Positions 43,023 through 50,255 of a stretch of 50,255 nt of DNA are shown piece after piece. Numbering within the stretch: the first letter of the stretch is position 1; every line of letters begins with the position of its first letter. A program made the translations under genes and the position numbers. The stretch covers positions 1 to 50,255 of the forward strand of contig CAIMEA010000018.1 of NCBI GenBank assembly GCA_903839845.1, written 5' to 3'. The notes beneath the pieces were generated by a model. The model was given only the letters and a program-made list of their open reading frames with translations, had not been told where the DNA came from and made no database searches. The stretch comes from an uncultured Hyphomicrobiales bacterium (GTDB lineage: Bacteria; Pseudomonadota; Alphaproteobacteria; Rhizobiales; Xanthobacteraceae).

Positions 43023-43901
43023 CTATTTATTGAGACCTTGATACCAATCCAGAATCTGTTCGCCGTTCCAGTGCAGCACGCCCTCGTGGCTGTTCACGTA
43101 ATCGTAAATTGCTTCGAGATATTTGATCCGGTGCGGCTGGCCGCTGATGTAAGGGTGAATGGCGAGCGCGACGAATTTGGCGCGATGTTCGCTCTCGGCA
43201 TAGAGCCGGTCGAACTGGTCCTTCACCAGATTGAGCAAATAATCGCTGTTGTGGTGCTGCACCAGCATCACCGGAATGTCGTTCAATTCGATCGTATAAG
43301 GCAGCGTCACCAGCGGGCCGTTGACGGTGCGGATGGTCGTCGGTTCGTCGTCATAGACCCAGTCGCCGATATATTTGACGCCCGCGGCGGTGAGCAGATC
43401 GGGCGTTTCCAGCGTTTGCGTCAGGCCGGGCCCGAGCCAGCCGACCGGGCGTTTGCCGGTGAACTTTTCCATAATGTCCATGGATCGATTGATCATCGCA
43501 GCCTGGTCCGGCTCCTTGTGGATGGGCCCTTGCTCATAGGCGTGGCCCATGAACTCCCAGCCGGCGTCGCGCGCTTCCGCCGCCACGCGCGGATAGTCCT
43601 CACAGATGCGCGCATTGGCCGAGAGCGTCGGCTTGATGCCGAGCTTCTTGAACAGCTCGAAGAAACGCCAGCAGCCAACGCGCATGCCATATTCGTGAAA
43701 GCCCCAGTGCACCACGTCCGGCATCAGCGGCACGCCGGTCGGCGCCGGCAGTTGCTGGCGCGCCATTGGCTTGGCGATGTCCCAGACCTCGTAATTGACG
43801 ATGGTCCAGAACACGATGCGCGCCTTGCCGGGCAGTTTCAGTGGCGGCCGGTCGACGATGGCCGAATAGTCGGCGCGCTCGCGCGGGATCATGGGCGGCA
43901 T
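43023..43901 (-). CDS. Polysaccharide deacetylase-fold hydrolase (PuuE/allantoinase-like), copy 2
   Basis: 292 residues, a clear paralogue of copy 1: IVFWTIVNYEVWDIAKPM, WGFHEYGMRVGCWRFFELF, GWEFMGHAYEQGPIHKE, GWLGPGLTQTLETPDLL and LAIHPYISGQPHRIKYLE line up one for one. It is cytoplasmic, with no signal peptide. The two copies could form a hetero-oligomer or act on related substrates. With a Liv-type importer 105 bp upstream of the pair, an imported ureide, amide or hydantoin-like compound is a plausible substrate, but this is inference. Confidence 0.83.
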   Translation of the reverse strand: MPPMIPRERADYSAIVDRPPLKLPGKARIVFWTIVNYEVWDIAKPMARQQLPAPTGVPLMPDVVHWGFHEYGMRVGCWRFFELFKKLGIKPTLSANARICEDYPRVAAEARDAGWEFMGHAYEQGPIHKEPDQAAMINRSMDIMEKFTGKRPVGWLGPGLTQTLETPDLLTAAGVKYIGDWVYDDEPTTIRTVNGPLVTLPYTIELNDIPVMLVQHHNSDYLLNLVKDQFDRLYAESEHRAKFVALAIHPYISGQPHRIKYLEAIYDYVNSHEGVLHWNGEQILDWYQGLNK

Positions 43902-44006
43902 GAGGAGAGCTCCTGCACTTCAGGCGTCCAGCATCTCACGCTCGCGCACGTTCGCACAATGCCGGTGTTCAGCATCGGCCATTTCGTGCCGTGAAAATGG
44001 TGCCGA

Positions 44007-44726
44007 CTAGGGCGTCGCGGCGACGCGCAAGCCGACCAGCCGCTCCAGCGTCGCGGTGTCGGTCTGCAAGGCGCCGGATTGGGCGCGATGCACGATGGCG
44101 CCGCGCTCCAGCACCACCGCGTCGGCGGTCAATTCCAGCGCGACTTCGGTGTGTTGCTCGACCAGCACGATGGCGATCTTGCGGCCGGACAGCATCAGTT
44201 TTACCGCCGCGATCAATTCGTCGACGATCACCGGCGCCAGGCCCTCGAACGGCTCGTCCAGCAACAGCAGCGACGGATTGGTCATCAGCGCGCGCGCGGT
44301 CGCCAGCATCTGCTGCTCGCCGCCGGACAATTGATTGCCCATGTTGCGGCGGCGTTCGCTCAGGCGCGGAAACAGATTGTAGATGGTCTCAAGGCTCCAG
44401 TCGCCGGCGCGCGCCGCCACGGTGAGGTTTTCCTCCACCGTCAGCGAGGGAAATATCTCGCGCTCCTGCGCCACCCAGGCGATGCCGTTTGTGGCCCGCC
44501 AGTGCGGCGGCTGTCTGGAAATATCCTGGCCGCGCCAATAGACGTGGCCGGCGCGCATCTGGGTGAAGCCCATGATGGTCAACAGCAGCGTCGATTTGCC
44601 GACGCCGTTGCGACCGAGTACGGCGAGCGAGCCATGCTCCGGCAATTCGAGCGATACGTCGTGCAGCACCACGGCGTCGCCATAACCGGCGGTGACCTGC
44701 TGCAATTTGAGCAAGGCTTCAGCCAT
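44007..44726 (-). CDS. livF: Branched-chain amino acid-type ABC transporter ATP-binding protein (LivF)
   Basis: 239 residues from the ATG at 44726, overlapping the livG stop by 8 bp. Walker A GRNGVGKST, signature LSGGEQQMLATARAL, Walker B LLLLDEPFEGL and the switch His in LVEQHTEVAL are present, with GIAWVAQEREIFPSLTVEEN as in LivF. It is one of the two ATPases powering the LivHM channel. Last gene of the transporter operon. Confidence 0.93.
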   Translation of the reverse strand: MAEALLKLQQVTAGYGDAVVLHDVSLELPEHGSLAVLGRNGVGKSTLLLTIMGFTQMRAGHVYWRGQDISRQPPHWRATNGIAWVAQEREIFPSLTVEENLTVAARAGDWSLETIYNLFPRLSERRRNMGNQLSGGEQQMLATARALMTNPSLLLLDEPFEGLAPVIVDELIAAVKLMLSGRKIAIVLVEQHTEVALELTADAVVLERGAIVHRAQSGALQTDTATLERLVGLRVAATP

Positions 44727-45498
44727 GATGGCGCTTCCCGAGATAGACCTCGCGCACGCCAGGATCGGCGGAAATCTCGGCCGGCGTGCCTTCGGTGAAC
44801 ACGGCGCCGCCGACCAGCACGATAATGTGGGTGGCGAAACGGAACACGACATGCATGTCGTGCTCGATGAACAGCAACGTCAGTTCGTTCGATAGGCCGG
44901 CCACCACCTCGAAAATGTCGCCGGATTCTTCCTGCGGCACGCCGGCCGCCGGTTCGTCGAGCAGCAGCACCTTCGGCTTGGTCGCCAGCGCCAGCGCGAT
45001 TTCCAGCAGCCGCTGGCGGCCGTAGGGCAGTTCGCGCGTCGGCTGATAGCAGACGTCGCCAAGCTTGAGCTTGCTGAGAATCTCGTAGGCTTCCTCGATC
45101 GCGTCCTTGTTGACGGCGACGTTCTGCCAGAAGCGGGCGGCGATGCCGCGCCGTTCGCACACGGCGAGCGTCACCGCTTCGAGCGGGTTGAGATGCGCGA
45201 ACAGCGAATTGATCTGGAAGGTGCGCGCCAGGCCGCGCTTGACGCGCGCCTGCGGCAACAAGGTCGTGATGTCCTCGCCGCCGAGGATGATCTGTCCGTC
45301 ATTGGGCGGCAGCATGCCGGTCATCAGATTGATGAGCGTGGTTTTGCCGGCGCCGTTCGGCCCAATCAGCGCATAGCGGGCGCCGACCGGAAGATTGAGT
45401 TCGATGTCGCGGGCGACGACCAGCGAACCGAACGACCGCGAAAGGCCGCGCGTCGCCAAGGCGATTCCGGCGGAAGCTTTTTTGTCGACCGCGCTCAT
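44719..45498 (-). CDS. livG: Branched-chain amino acid-type ABC transporter ATP-binding protein (LivG)
   Basis: 259 residues from the ATG at 45498 inside the ATGA overlap with livM (GGAG 6 nt upstream); an ATG at 45510 is less likely. Walker A GPNGAGKTT, the variant signature LPYGRQRLLEIALAL normal for LivG, and Walker B VLLLDEPAAGV are present. VKRGLARTFQINSLF is a LivG marker. It is the partner of LivF. Confidence 0.93.
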   Translation of the reverse strand: MSAVDKKASAGIALATRGLSRSFGSLVVARDIELNLPVGARYALIGPNGAGKTTLINLMTGMLPPNDGQIILGGEDITTLLPQARVKRGLARTFQINSLFAHLNPLEAVTLAVCERRGIAARFWQNVAVNKDAIEEAYEILSKLKLGDVCYQPTRELPYGRQRLLEIALALATKPKVLLLDEPAAGVPQEESGDIFEVVAGLSNELTLLFIEHDMHVVFRFATHIIVLVGGAVFTEGTPAEISADPGVREVYLGKRHHG

Positions 45499-46478
45499 TT
45501 GCGGCTCCATCGGCCGACCAGCTTGGACAGGCCGCCGAGGATGCCGTTCGGCAGCAGCATCACCACCGTCACCAGCAGAATGCCGATCCAGAAATACCAG
45601 TATTGCGGCGCGATGCCGGAGAACTGGTCGCGTGCGATCAGGAAGATGGTGGCGCCGACCAGCCCGCCATACAGGCGCCCGGCGCCGCCAAGCACCAGCA
45701 TCACCACGACGTCGGCGGAGCGCTCGAACGAAAGCGCATCGAGCGAAACGGTCTGCGTCGTCTGCGCGATCAGCGCGCCGGCAATGCCGGCCATCGCCGC
45801 CGAGATCGTATAGACCTTGCGGATATGGCTCGGGCTATCGGCGCCGATCGCTGGCATGCGCACCCAGTTATCGCGGATGCCGCGCAGCGCCAGGCCGAAT
45901 GGCGAGTTGATCAGCCGCCGCGCGCACAGAAAGACAACGAACAATGTGCAGAGCGAATAGGCGTAGGCAACCTTGCCGTAAAGATCGAACTTGAACAGGC
46001 CGGCGACTTTCCAGACGCTGATGCCCTGGAAACCGTCGGAGCCGCCGGTCAGCCAGTGCGCGCTGTTGGCCGCCGAATGCAGCAAGAGGCCGAGGCCGAG
46101 CGTGATCATGATCAAGGTGAGATGACGGAAGCGCGCGACGATGAAGCTCGACACATAGCCGAACAACGCCGCCATCAAAGCCGCGACGATCAGGCCGGTG
46201 AATACCTCGCCCCAGACGAATTTGCTGAAAATGCCGGCGGTATAGGCGCCGACGCCGAAGAAGGCGGCGTGGCCGAGCGAGACGATGCCGGCGTAGCCGA
46301 GGATCAGATCGAGCGACAGCGCGAACAGAGCCGCGACCGCGATCTGGTTGGCCAGCGACAGATAATTCGGAAACAGCCAGAACGGCACGAGCGTAACCAG
46401 CCAAAAGGCGATTTCGATCGGCCGCCAGCGTGACAGCGATTGCAGATAGGCTTGCGGCGTGGTCGGGGCGGTGGCCAT
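45495..46478 (-). CDS. livM: Branched-chain amino acid-type ABC transporter permease (LivM)
   Basis: 327 residues, about nine or ten helices. The LivM hallmark SLDLILGYAGIVSLGHAAFF is near residue 55-75, and the cytoplasmic EAA-like loop LRGIRDNWVRMPAIG is near 205-220. LVLGGAGRLYGGLVGATIFL lies near the C-terminus. It forms the channel with LivH. It starts 4 bp after the livH stop and overlaps livG. Confidence 0.94.
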   Translation of the reverse strand: MATAPTTPQAYLQSLSRWRPIEIAFWLVTLVPFWLFPNYLSLANQIAVAALFALSLDLILGYAGIVSLGHAAFFGVGAYTAGIFSKFVWGEVFTGLIVAALMAALFGYVSSFIVARFRHLTLIMITLGLGLLLHSAANSAHWLTGGSDGFQGISVWKVAGLFKFDLYGKVAYAYSLCTLFVVFLCARRLINSPFGLALRGIRDNWVRMPAIGADSPSHIRKVYTISAAMAGIAGALIAQTTQTVSLDALSFERSADVVVMLVLGGAGRLYGGLVGATIFLIARDQFSGIAPQYWYFWIGILLVTVVMLLPNGILGGLSKLVGRWSRK

Positions 46479-46482
46479 TGAC

Positions 46483-47346
46483 TTAGCGCCTCCCGAACAG
46501 GCCGGCGGGCTTCCACATCAGCACCGCGACCATGACGAGATAAATGAGGAAGGCGCCAAGCTCCGGCAGATAATATTTGCCGGCGACGTCGCTAATGCCG
46601 ATTAGGCAGGCGGCGGCGAACGAGCCGAGGATCGAGCCGAGACCGCCGACCGAGACGACGATCAGCACATAGACCAGATAGGTGAAGGCGAAGGACGGAT
46701 CGAGGCCGACGATCTCGATCGCCAGCGCGCCGCCGAGGCCGGCGAGCCCGGAGCCGAGCGCGAAGGTGACGGCGAAGGTGCGGTCGACATCGATGCCGAG
46801 GCCCCGCGCCATGCGCTGGTTGTCGACCGCCGCGCGCACCTGCGCGCCGAAGCGGGTGTGTTCGACGGTCATGATGAGCATCGCCGTGACGGCAACGCCG
46901 ACCGCGACCAGGAACAGCCGATAGACGCCGATATTGAGGCCGAAGAATTGATAGGAGCCGCGTAGATAGGCGGGCATATCGACCGGCTGCTGCTGCGTGG
47001 TGAAGAACCAGGCTGCGATCGCGACCGAGATGAAAGCCAGCCCGATGGTCAGCAGCACCTGGTCGAGATCGCTGGCGCGATAGAGCCGGCGGTACAACGT
47101 GCGCTCGACGACGATGCTGGCCAGAGCGGCGATGAAAAACGCGGCCGGCAGCGTCGCGAAAAACGGCCAATGCAGGTCCTGCATCAGCACGACGGTGGTG
47201 TAGCCGCCGAGCATGGCGAAGGCGCAGTGCGCCAGATTGACGAAATTCATCAGGCCGAGCGTGACCGACAGGCCGACCGACAGCACGAACAGCAGCATCC
47301 CGTAGGCAATGCCGTCGAACAGGACGCCGAAAATGGGAGGAAGCAT
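46483..47346 (-). CDS. livH: Branched-chain amino acid-type ABC transporter permease (LivH)
   Basis: 287 residues from the ATG at 47346 (MLPPIFGVLFDGIAYGM). An upstream ATG at 47388 lies within the repeat element and is rejected. SVGLSVTLGLMNFVNLAHCA is the LivH signature. The cytoplasmic loop TRFGAQVRAAVDNQRMARGL and GLGSILGSFAAACLIG near the end support the call. It is a channel subunit with LivM. It lies 195 bp downstream of the binding-protein gene, with a terminator-like hairpin and a repeat element between. Confidence 0.93.
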   Translation of the reverse strand: MLPPIFGVLFDGIAYGMLLFVLSVGLSVTLGLMNFVNLAHCAFAMLGGYTTVVLMQDLHWPFFATLPAAFFIAALASIVVERTLYRRLYRASDLDQVLLTIGLAFISVAIAAWFFTTQQQPVDMPAYLRGSYQFFGLNIGVYRLFLVAVGVAVTAMLIMTVEHTRFGAQVRAAVDNQRMARGLGIDVDRTFAVTFALGSGLAGLGGALAIEIVGLDPSFAFTYLVYVLIVVSVGGLGSILGSFAAACLIGISDVAGKYYLPELGAFLIYLVMVAVLMWKPAGLFGRR

Positions 47347-47380
47347 GACGGCCTTGCTTGTAGCTTGATCCGCGCTGTTT

Positions 47381-47467
47381 CCGCTCATCCCCGCGCAAGC
47401 GGGGATCCAGAATCAAGACGAGAACTTTGCGACTTTAACCGAACCCCGCATAAGCGGGAACGAGCGG
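47381..47467. repeat. Palindromic repeat element upstream of livH
   Basis: It begins CCGCTCATCCCCGCGCAAGC and ends CGAGCGG. Its first 35 bp match the left end of the fixI element with only a few changes, and its right hairpin (CCCGC ATAA GCGGG) is weaker. Confidence 0.7.
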
Positions 47468-47488
47468 CGTTTGTAGCACAATTTGCAA

Positions 47489-47515
47489 ATGGGGCGACCG
47501 TACCGGCCGCCCCAT
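47489..47515 (-). terminator. Hairpin after the Liv-type binding-protein gene
   Basis: ATGGGGCG (47489-47496) pairs with CGCCCCAT (47508-47515), with CCG/CGG pairing inside. In the direction of transcription (minus) it is followed by TTTGCAAATT. It lies 26 bp after the binding-protein stop and may reduce read-through into livHMGF. Confidence 0.5.
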
Positions 47516-47541
47516 GTCGTAGCAATACGCGGCGCGCCGGC

Positions 47542-48717
47542 TTACTTCCGCCCGTGCGTCGGGTCCTTGACGTTCTCGACCTTGTCGATGTCGACATTGA
47601 CGATGGCGCCGCCGACCTTCTCGACCTTGCGGATATAGACGTTCTGAACGATGTCGCGGGTGTCCGGATCGATCGCGATCGGGCCGCGCGGGCTTTCCCA
47701 CTTCATGCCCTTGGCCGCCGCGATGAGCGAATCGCCGTCGGCCTTGCCGCCGGTCTTCTTCAGCGCTTCATAGATCAGGTGCATGCCGTCATAGCCGCCG
47801 ACCGCGAAGAAATCCGGGTTGCGCTTGAACTCGGCATTGAACGCCTTGACGAAGTCGTCGTTCAGCTTCGACTTGTGGTTATAGTCGTAGTGCCAGGCCG
47901 ACAGCCGGCCGATGGAGACGTCGCCCATCGCCTTGACCGCCTGCTCGTCGACCGCTTCGCCGGTCGAGATGATCTTGATCTTGGCCGGGTCCATGCCGCG
48001 TTCGGCGAAAGCCTTGCCGATCGCCGCCGGCTGGGCGCCGCCCGGCACGAACACGAAGATCGATTCCGGGTTGAGGTCCTTGGCGCGCTGCACGAAAGCC
48101 GAGAAATCCGGATTGGCGACCGGCATGCGCACCGAGCCGATGACTTCGCCGCCCGCCGCCTTGAAGGCGCGCTGGAAGCCGGTCTCGGCGTCGATGCCGG
48201 GGCCGAAGTCGGAAACCATCGTGTAGACCTTCTTGGCGCCGCCCTTGGTCGCAAGCCAGGTGCCGGCGGTCTCCGAGATCTGCGGCAGGGTCAGCGACAC
48301 ACGCACGATGTAGGGTGACTTCTCGGTGACGATCGCGGTCGCCGCGTTCATGTCGACCAGAAGCTTCTTGGCTTCGTCGGCGACGCCGGCGGCGCCGAGC
48401 GCTTCCGGAGTCAGCGTGAAGCCGGCGAGGATATCGACGCCGTCGCGCACGACCAGTTCCTGCGCCAGGCGCTTGGCGACATCGGCGTTCGGACCGCCGG
48501 TGTCCTTGCGGATGACTTCGATTTTCTTGCCGGCGACGGTGTCGCCGTGCTGCTTCATGTACAGCTTGATGCCGTTGTCGATCTGCACGGCGGTGTCGGC
48601 GAACTGGCCGGAATAGGCGCTGATCACGCCGATCTTGACCGTGCCTTGGGCTTGAGCGGCGACCGGCAGCGTGGCGGCGGCCAGCAAGGCCGCAGCGGCA
48701 GTCATCATATGTCTCAT
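47542..48717 (-). CDS. Liv-type ABC transporter substrate-binding protein
   Basis: 391 residues. The signal peptide MRHMMTAAAALLAAATLPVA ends before AQAQGTVKIG. The Leu/Ile/Val-binding fold shows VKIGVISAYSGQFADTAVQI, IRKDTGGPNADVAKRLAQEL, MVSDFGPGIDAETGFQRAFK and FAVGGYDGMHLIYEALKK. It delivers a ligand to LivHM. Relatives bind branched-chain amino acids, urea, amides or aromatic acids, so the ligand is open. First gene of the transporter operon; the promoter is probably in 48718-48790. Confidence 0.92.
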   Translation of the reverse strand: MRHMMTAAAALLAAATLPVAAQAQGTVKIGVISAYSGQFADTAVQIDNGIKLYMKQHGDTVAGKKIEVIRKDTGGPNADVAKRLAQELVVRDGVDILAGFTLTPEALGAAGVADEAKKLLVDMNAATAIVTEKSPYIVRVSLTLPQISETAGTWLATKGGAKKVYTMVSDFGPGIDAETGFQRAFKAAGGEVIGSVRMPVANPDFSAFVQRAKDLNPESIFVFVPGGAQPAAIGKAFAERGMDPAKIKIISTGEAVDEQAVKAMGDVSIGRLSAWHYDYNHKSKLNDDFVKAFNAEFKRNPDFFAVGGYDGMHLIYEALKKTGGKADGDSLIAAAKGMKWESPRGPIAIDPDTRDIVQNVYIRKVEKVGGAIVNVDIDKVENVKDPTHGRK

Positions 48718-48792
48718 GGCAATCCTCCCCTTCGATACCCTGATGCGTATCGTTGGCGAATAGAATGCCTGACCTTGGCGGTAAAGAAAAGC

Positions 48793-48833
48793 GCCGCGAA
48801 CCCCGGGAAGCGATCCCCGGGGCGCGGCATTTT
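48793..48833 (-). terminator. Terminator after the NMT1/THI5-like gene
   Basis: GCCGCG (48793-48798) pairs with CGCGGC (48823-48828), and CCCCGG (48801-48806) with CCGGGG (48817-48822). On the minus strand the hairpin is followed by CTTTTCTTTAC, and on the plus strand by ATTTTC. It isolates the NMT1-like gene from the Liv operon. Confidence 0.7.
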
Positions 48834-48901
48834 CGTAATCGTAGGGCTCCCAATTATGGGACGCCGCCCGGTATTTATCGGCCGAAACGGCCCATGCCGC
48901 C

Positions 48902-49774
48902 TCAAGCGCCCAGGGTCAGGGTCGCTTTCTCGTATTGCCCGTTGCCCATGCCGCCTTCCGGGAAGATGCCGTGGGCGGCGATCCACTCGAAGGATTCCTC
49001 GTAAGTCTCCTTGGTATATGGCTCGAACACCAGCCGTTCGCCCGGGCCCCAGCGCCGCGTGTCCATCATGGCGTGGAAGCGGTCCGGAAATTCGTTCTTG
49101 TAATAGTGCGTATAGAGCTCCGGCCGCAGGTCGATGTCGCGTTGCGCCTTGCGCAGGGCGCGGAAGAATTTGCGCAGGTCTTCCGGGTCCGGATTGCCAT
49201 GGATCATGGTGCCGATCATGAACGTGGTATCGATCACCTTGCGGAAGCCGAGCTGCTCGGCGAGATACATCGGCCCGTTGAACAAATTGCAGGCCGGCGC
49301 CTCGCCATTGAGGAGATGCTCCATGCGCTTGAACAACATGCCGGTCTCGTATTTCAGATTGATCTGCTCCGGCTTGAGGTAGGTCTCGAGCGCCTGCACC
49401 GTCGCGTAATGGCTACCCGACTGGTAGCCGACCGAGATCGGCACTCCGGCGAGATCTTCCGGCGTTTTTATTTTCGAATCGGCCGGTACGAAAATGCCCG
49501 CCTGCGCCACCGAATAGACGTCGGTCATCATGCGCCCGTGGCCGTTCGACGCCGCAACGTTGACGGTCCAGTGACAGGCGCAGGAGACGCTGGCCTGGCG
49601 GCCTTCCTCGAAGGACTGGAACGCGCCTTTCGAGCCCTTGTCGTGCTGTTTGCCGTCGGTCGAGCGCATCAGCTCGCGGAATTCATAGTCCAGACCTTCC
49701 TTGCGGAAATAGTCCTTCTCCTCCGCCACCCATTCCTGCAGACGAAAATGCGGTTCGATGATGAACTTGGCCAT
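48902..49774 (-). CDS. NMT1/THI5-like (type II periplasmic-binding fold) protein without signal peptide
   Basis: 290 residues from the ATG at 49774 (GGGAGA upstream). It begins MAKFIIEPHFRLQEWVAEEK and shows the SsuA/THI5-type layout: FRKEGLDYEFRELM, then GIFVPADSKIKTPEDLAGVP, ISVGYQSGSHYATVQALETY and LGFRKVIDTTFMIGTM. No signal peptide or lipobox is visible, and no permease or ATPase gene is adjacent, so it may act in the cytoplasm or be an enzyme of this fold. It sits 26 bp downstream of a GntR/FCD regulator gene on the same strand. Function unknown. Confidence 0.75.
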   Translation of the reverse strand: MAKFIIEPHFRLQEWVAEEKDYFRKEGLDYEFRELMRSTDGKQHDKGSKGAFQSFEEGRQASVSCACHWTVNVAASNGHGRMMTDVYSVAQAGIFVPADSKIKTPEDLAGVPISVGYQSGSHYATVQALETYLKPEQINLKYETGMLFKRMEHLLNGEAPACNLFNGPMYLAEQLGFRKVIDTTFMIGTMIHGNPDPEDLRKFFRALRKAQRDIDLRPELYTHYYKNEFPDRFHAMMDTRRWGPGERLVFEPYTKETYEESFEWIAAHGIFPEGGMGNGQYEKATLTLGA

Positions 49775-49800
49775 TTGGTTTTCTCCCTGGTGATTATTGT

Positions 49801-50255
49801 TCAGCAGCAGCGTTCGTCGGCATCGTGTGAGTGGCCGTGCTCCGCGACCCTTCGGGCGCGGATCATCTTGACGTGGTCGTCCATCAGCGCGCGGGCGCCG
49901 GCGGCATCGCGCAGTTCGATCAGGTCGGCGAGCTTTGAATGAATTTCGAGAATGTGCGCGGCGAGCTTGCGCGTCGCGGTGATGTTGCGGCGCGGCCATG
50001 ACACATGTTCGAGCGACAGCAATTGCACGACGATGACGCGGTTGTGCGAGGCTTCCGCCACCGCGAGATGGAAATCGCGCGACAGCTTGGTGAAATGATC
50101 GAGGTCGTGCATGGCGCCTTGCGCATCAACCAAAAGCGCGCGCAGACGCGCAATGTCCTCGGCCGTTGCATTCTCCGCGGCAAGCTCCGCGCCGAGCGTC
50201 TCGATCGCGCGCTGAGCATCCATCACTTCGGCCGGCGTCACGCCGGTGAGATCGA
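49801..50255 (-). CDS. GntR-family regulator, FCD domain (partial, C-terminal end)
   Basis: The gene enters from the right edge: the frame is open to 50255 and continues DLTGVTPAEVMDAQRAIETL. About 150 residues of the C-terminal ligand-binding (FCD) domain are visible: LDHFTKLSRDFHLAVAEASH, NRVIVVQLLSLEH and a helical end with HILEIHSKLADLIELRDAAG then DDHVKMIRARR. The His and Asp residues resemble the FCD metal/ligand site. The N-terminal winged helix is outside the window. It probably controls the NMT1/THI5-like gene 26 bp downstream. The tail AEHGHSHDADERCC is His/Cys-rich. Confidence 0.85.
   Translation of the reverse strand, partial: DLTGVTPAEVMDAQRAIETLGAELAAENATAEDIARLRALLVDAQGAMHDLDHFTKLSRDFHLAVAEASHNRVIVVQLLSLEHVSWPRRNITATRKLAAHILEIHSKLADLIELRDAAGARALMDDHVKMIRARRVAEHGHSHDADERCC

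Noticed and set aside
42075-43994. Plus-strand open frame (639 codons) spanning both deacetylase-fold genes
   Set aside because: Its length follows from the shared codon bias of the two paralogues on the other strand; no domain or credible start.
47346-47388. Earlier livH start at 47388
   Set aside because: The extra 14 codons would begin inside the palindromic repeat and add nothing resembling LivH; the ATG at 47346 matches the family N-terminus.
1-50255. tRNA, rRNA, CRISPR array, integrase or insertion sequence
   Set aside because: None was recognised on reading through; the only repeated units seen are the short palindromes and the two 19-bp tandem repeats listed.

Overview
The window is GC-rich, densely coded DNA from an alphaproteobacterium, most likely of the order Hyphomicrobiales (Rhizobiales), near Bradyrhizobium, Rhodopseudomonas or Pseudolabrys. 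The grounds are a complete fixNOQP-fixGHIS cluster (cbb3 oxidase and its assembly genes), a fixLJ pair with a divergent fixK, TTGA-N6-TCAA FixK/FNR boxes, and short palindromic repeats of the kind common in these genomes. I see no rRNA, tRNA, CRISPR array or transposase. Genus and species cannot be fixed from reading alone.

Layout. (1) 1-3816, minus strand: a dipeptide/oligopeptide-type ABC uptake operon (Tat-exported binding protein, two permeases, the start of an ATPase). (2) 4138-5273, plus: a two-subunit thiamine-diphosphate decarboxylase of the sulfopyruvate/phosphonopyruvate decarboxylase type. (3) 5441-14283, plus: three large genes: a membrane protein whose patatin-type lipase motifs flank a multi-helix membrane domain, an 862-residue two-haem cytochrome c lipoprotein, and a GMC oxidoreductase joined through a membrane helix to a degenerate catalase-like domain. 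This is the best candidate for an undescribed system. (4) 14404-17347: fixJ and fixL (minus) and fixK (plus), the oxygen-sensing cascade. (5) 17457-31849: a mixed region, much of it apparently under FixK: Tat-exported amidohydrolase, CBS-BON protein, chemoreceptor and divergent PstS-like protein, Hsp20, hybrid kinase with response regulator, DASS anion transporter with a two-subunit 2-oxoacid:ferredoxin oxidoreductase, Met/Gly-rich LTXXQ protein, OmpW. (6) 32153-40200: fixNOQP and fixGHIS. (7) 40201-43901: cupin with a basic tail, YaiI-like protein, pyrE and two paralogous polysaccharide-deacetylase-fold proteins. (8) 44007-48717, minus: a complete branched-chain amino acid (Liv-type) ABC transporter. 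(9) 48902-50255, minus: an NMT1/THI5-like binding protein without a signal peptide, and a GntR/FCD regulator cut by the window edge.

How it works together. FixL should autophosphorylate at low oxygen and activate FixJ, which activates fixK. FixK then acts at boxes of the form TTGA-N6-TCAA. I found six perfect boxes, all intergenic and lying 54-100 bp upstream of a start codon: before the CBS-BON gene, hsp20, the DASS-kor operon, the LTXXQ gene, ompW and fixN. A degenerate seventh box lies before fixG. The sensor, its regulator and a good part of the regulon therefore sit within about 26 kb. A 92-bp palindromic repeat lies inside the fixI reading frame without breaking it, and a close relative of its first arm lies before livH.
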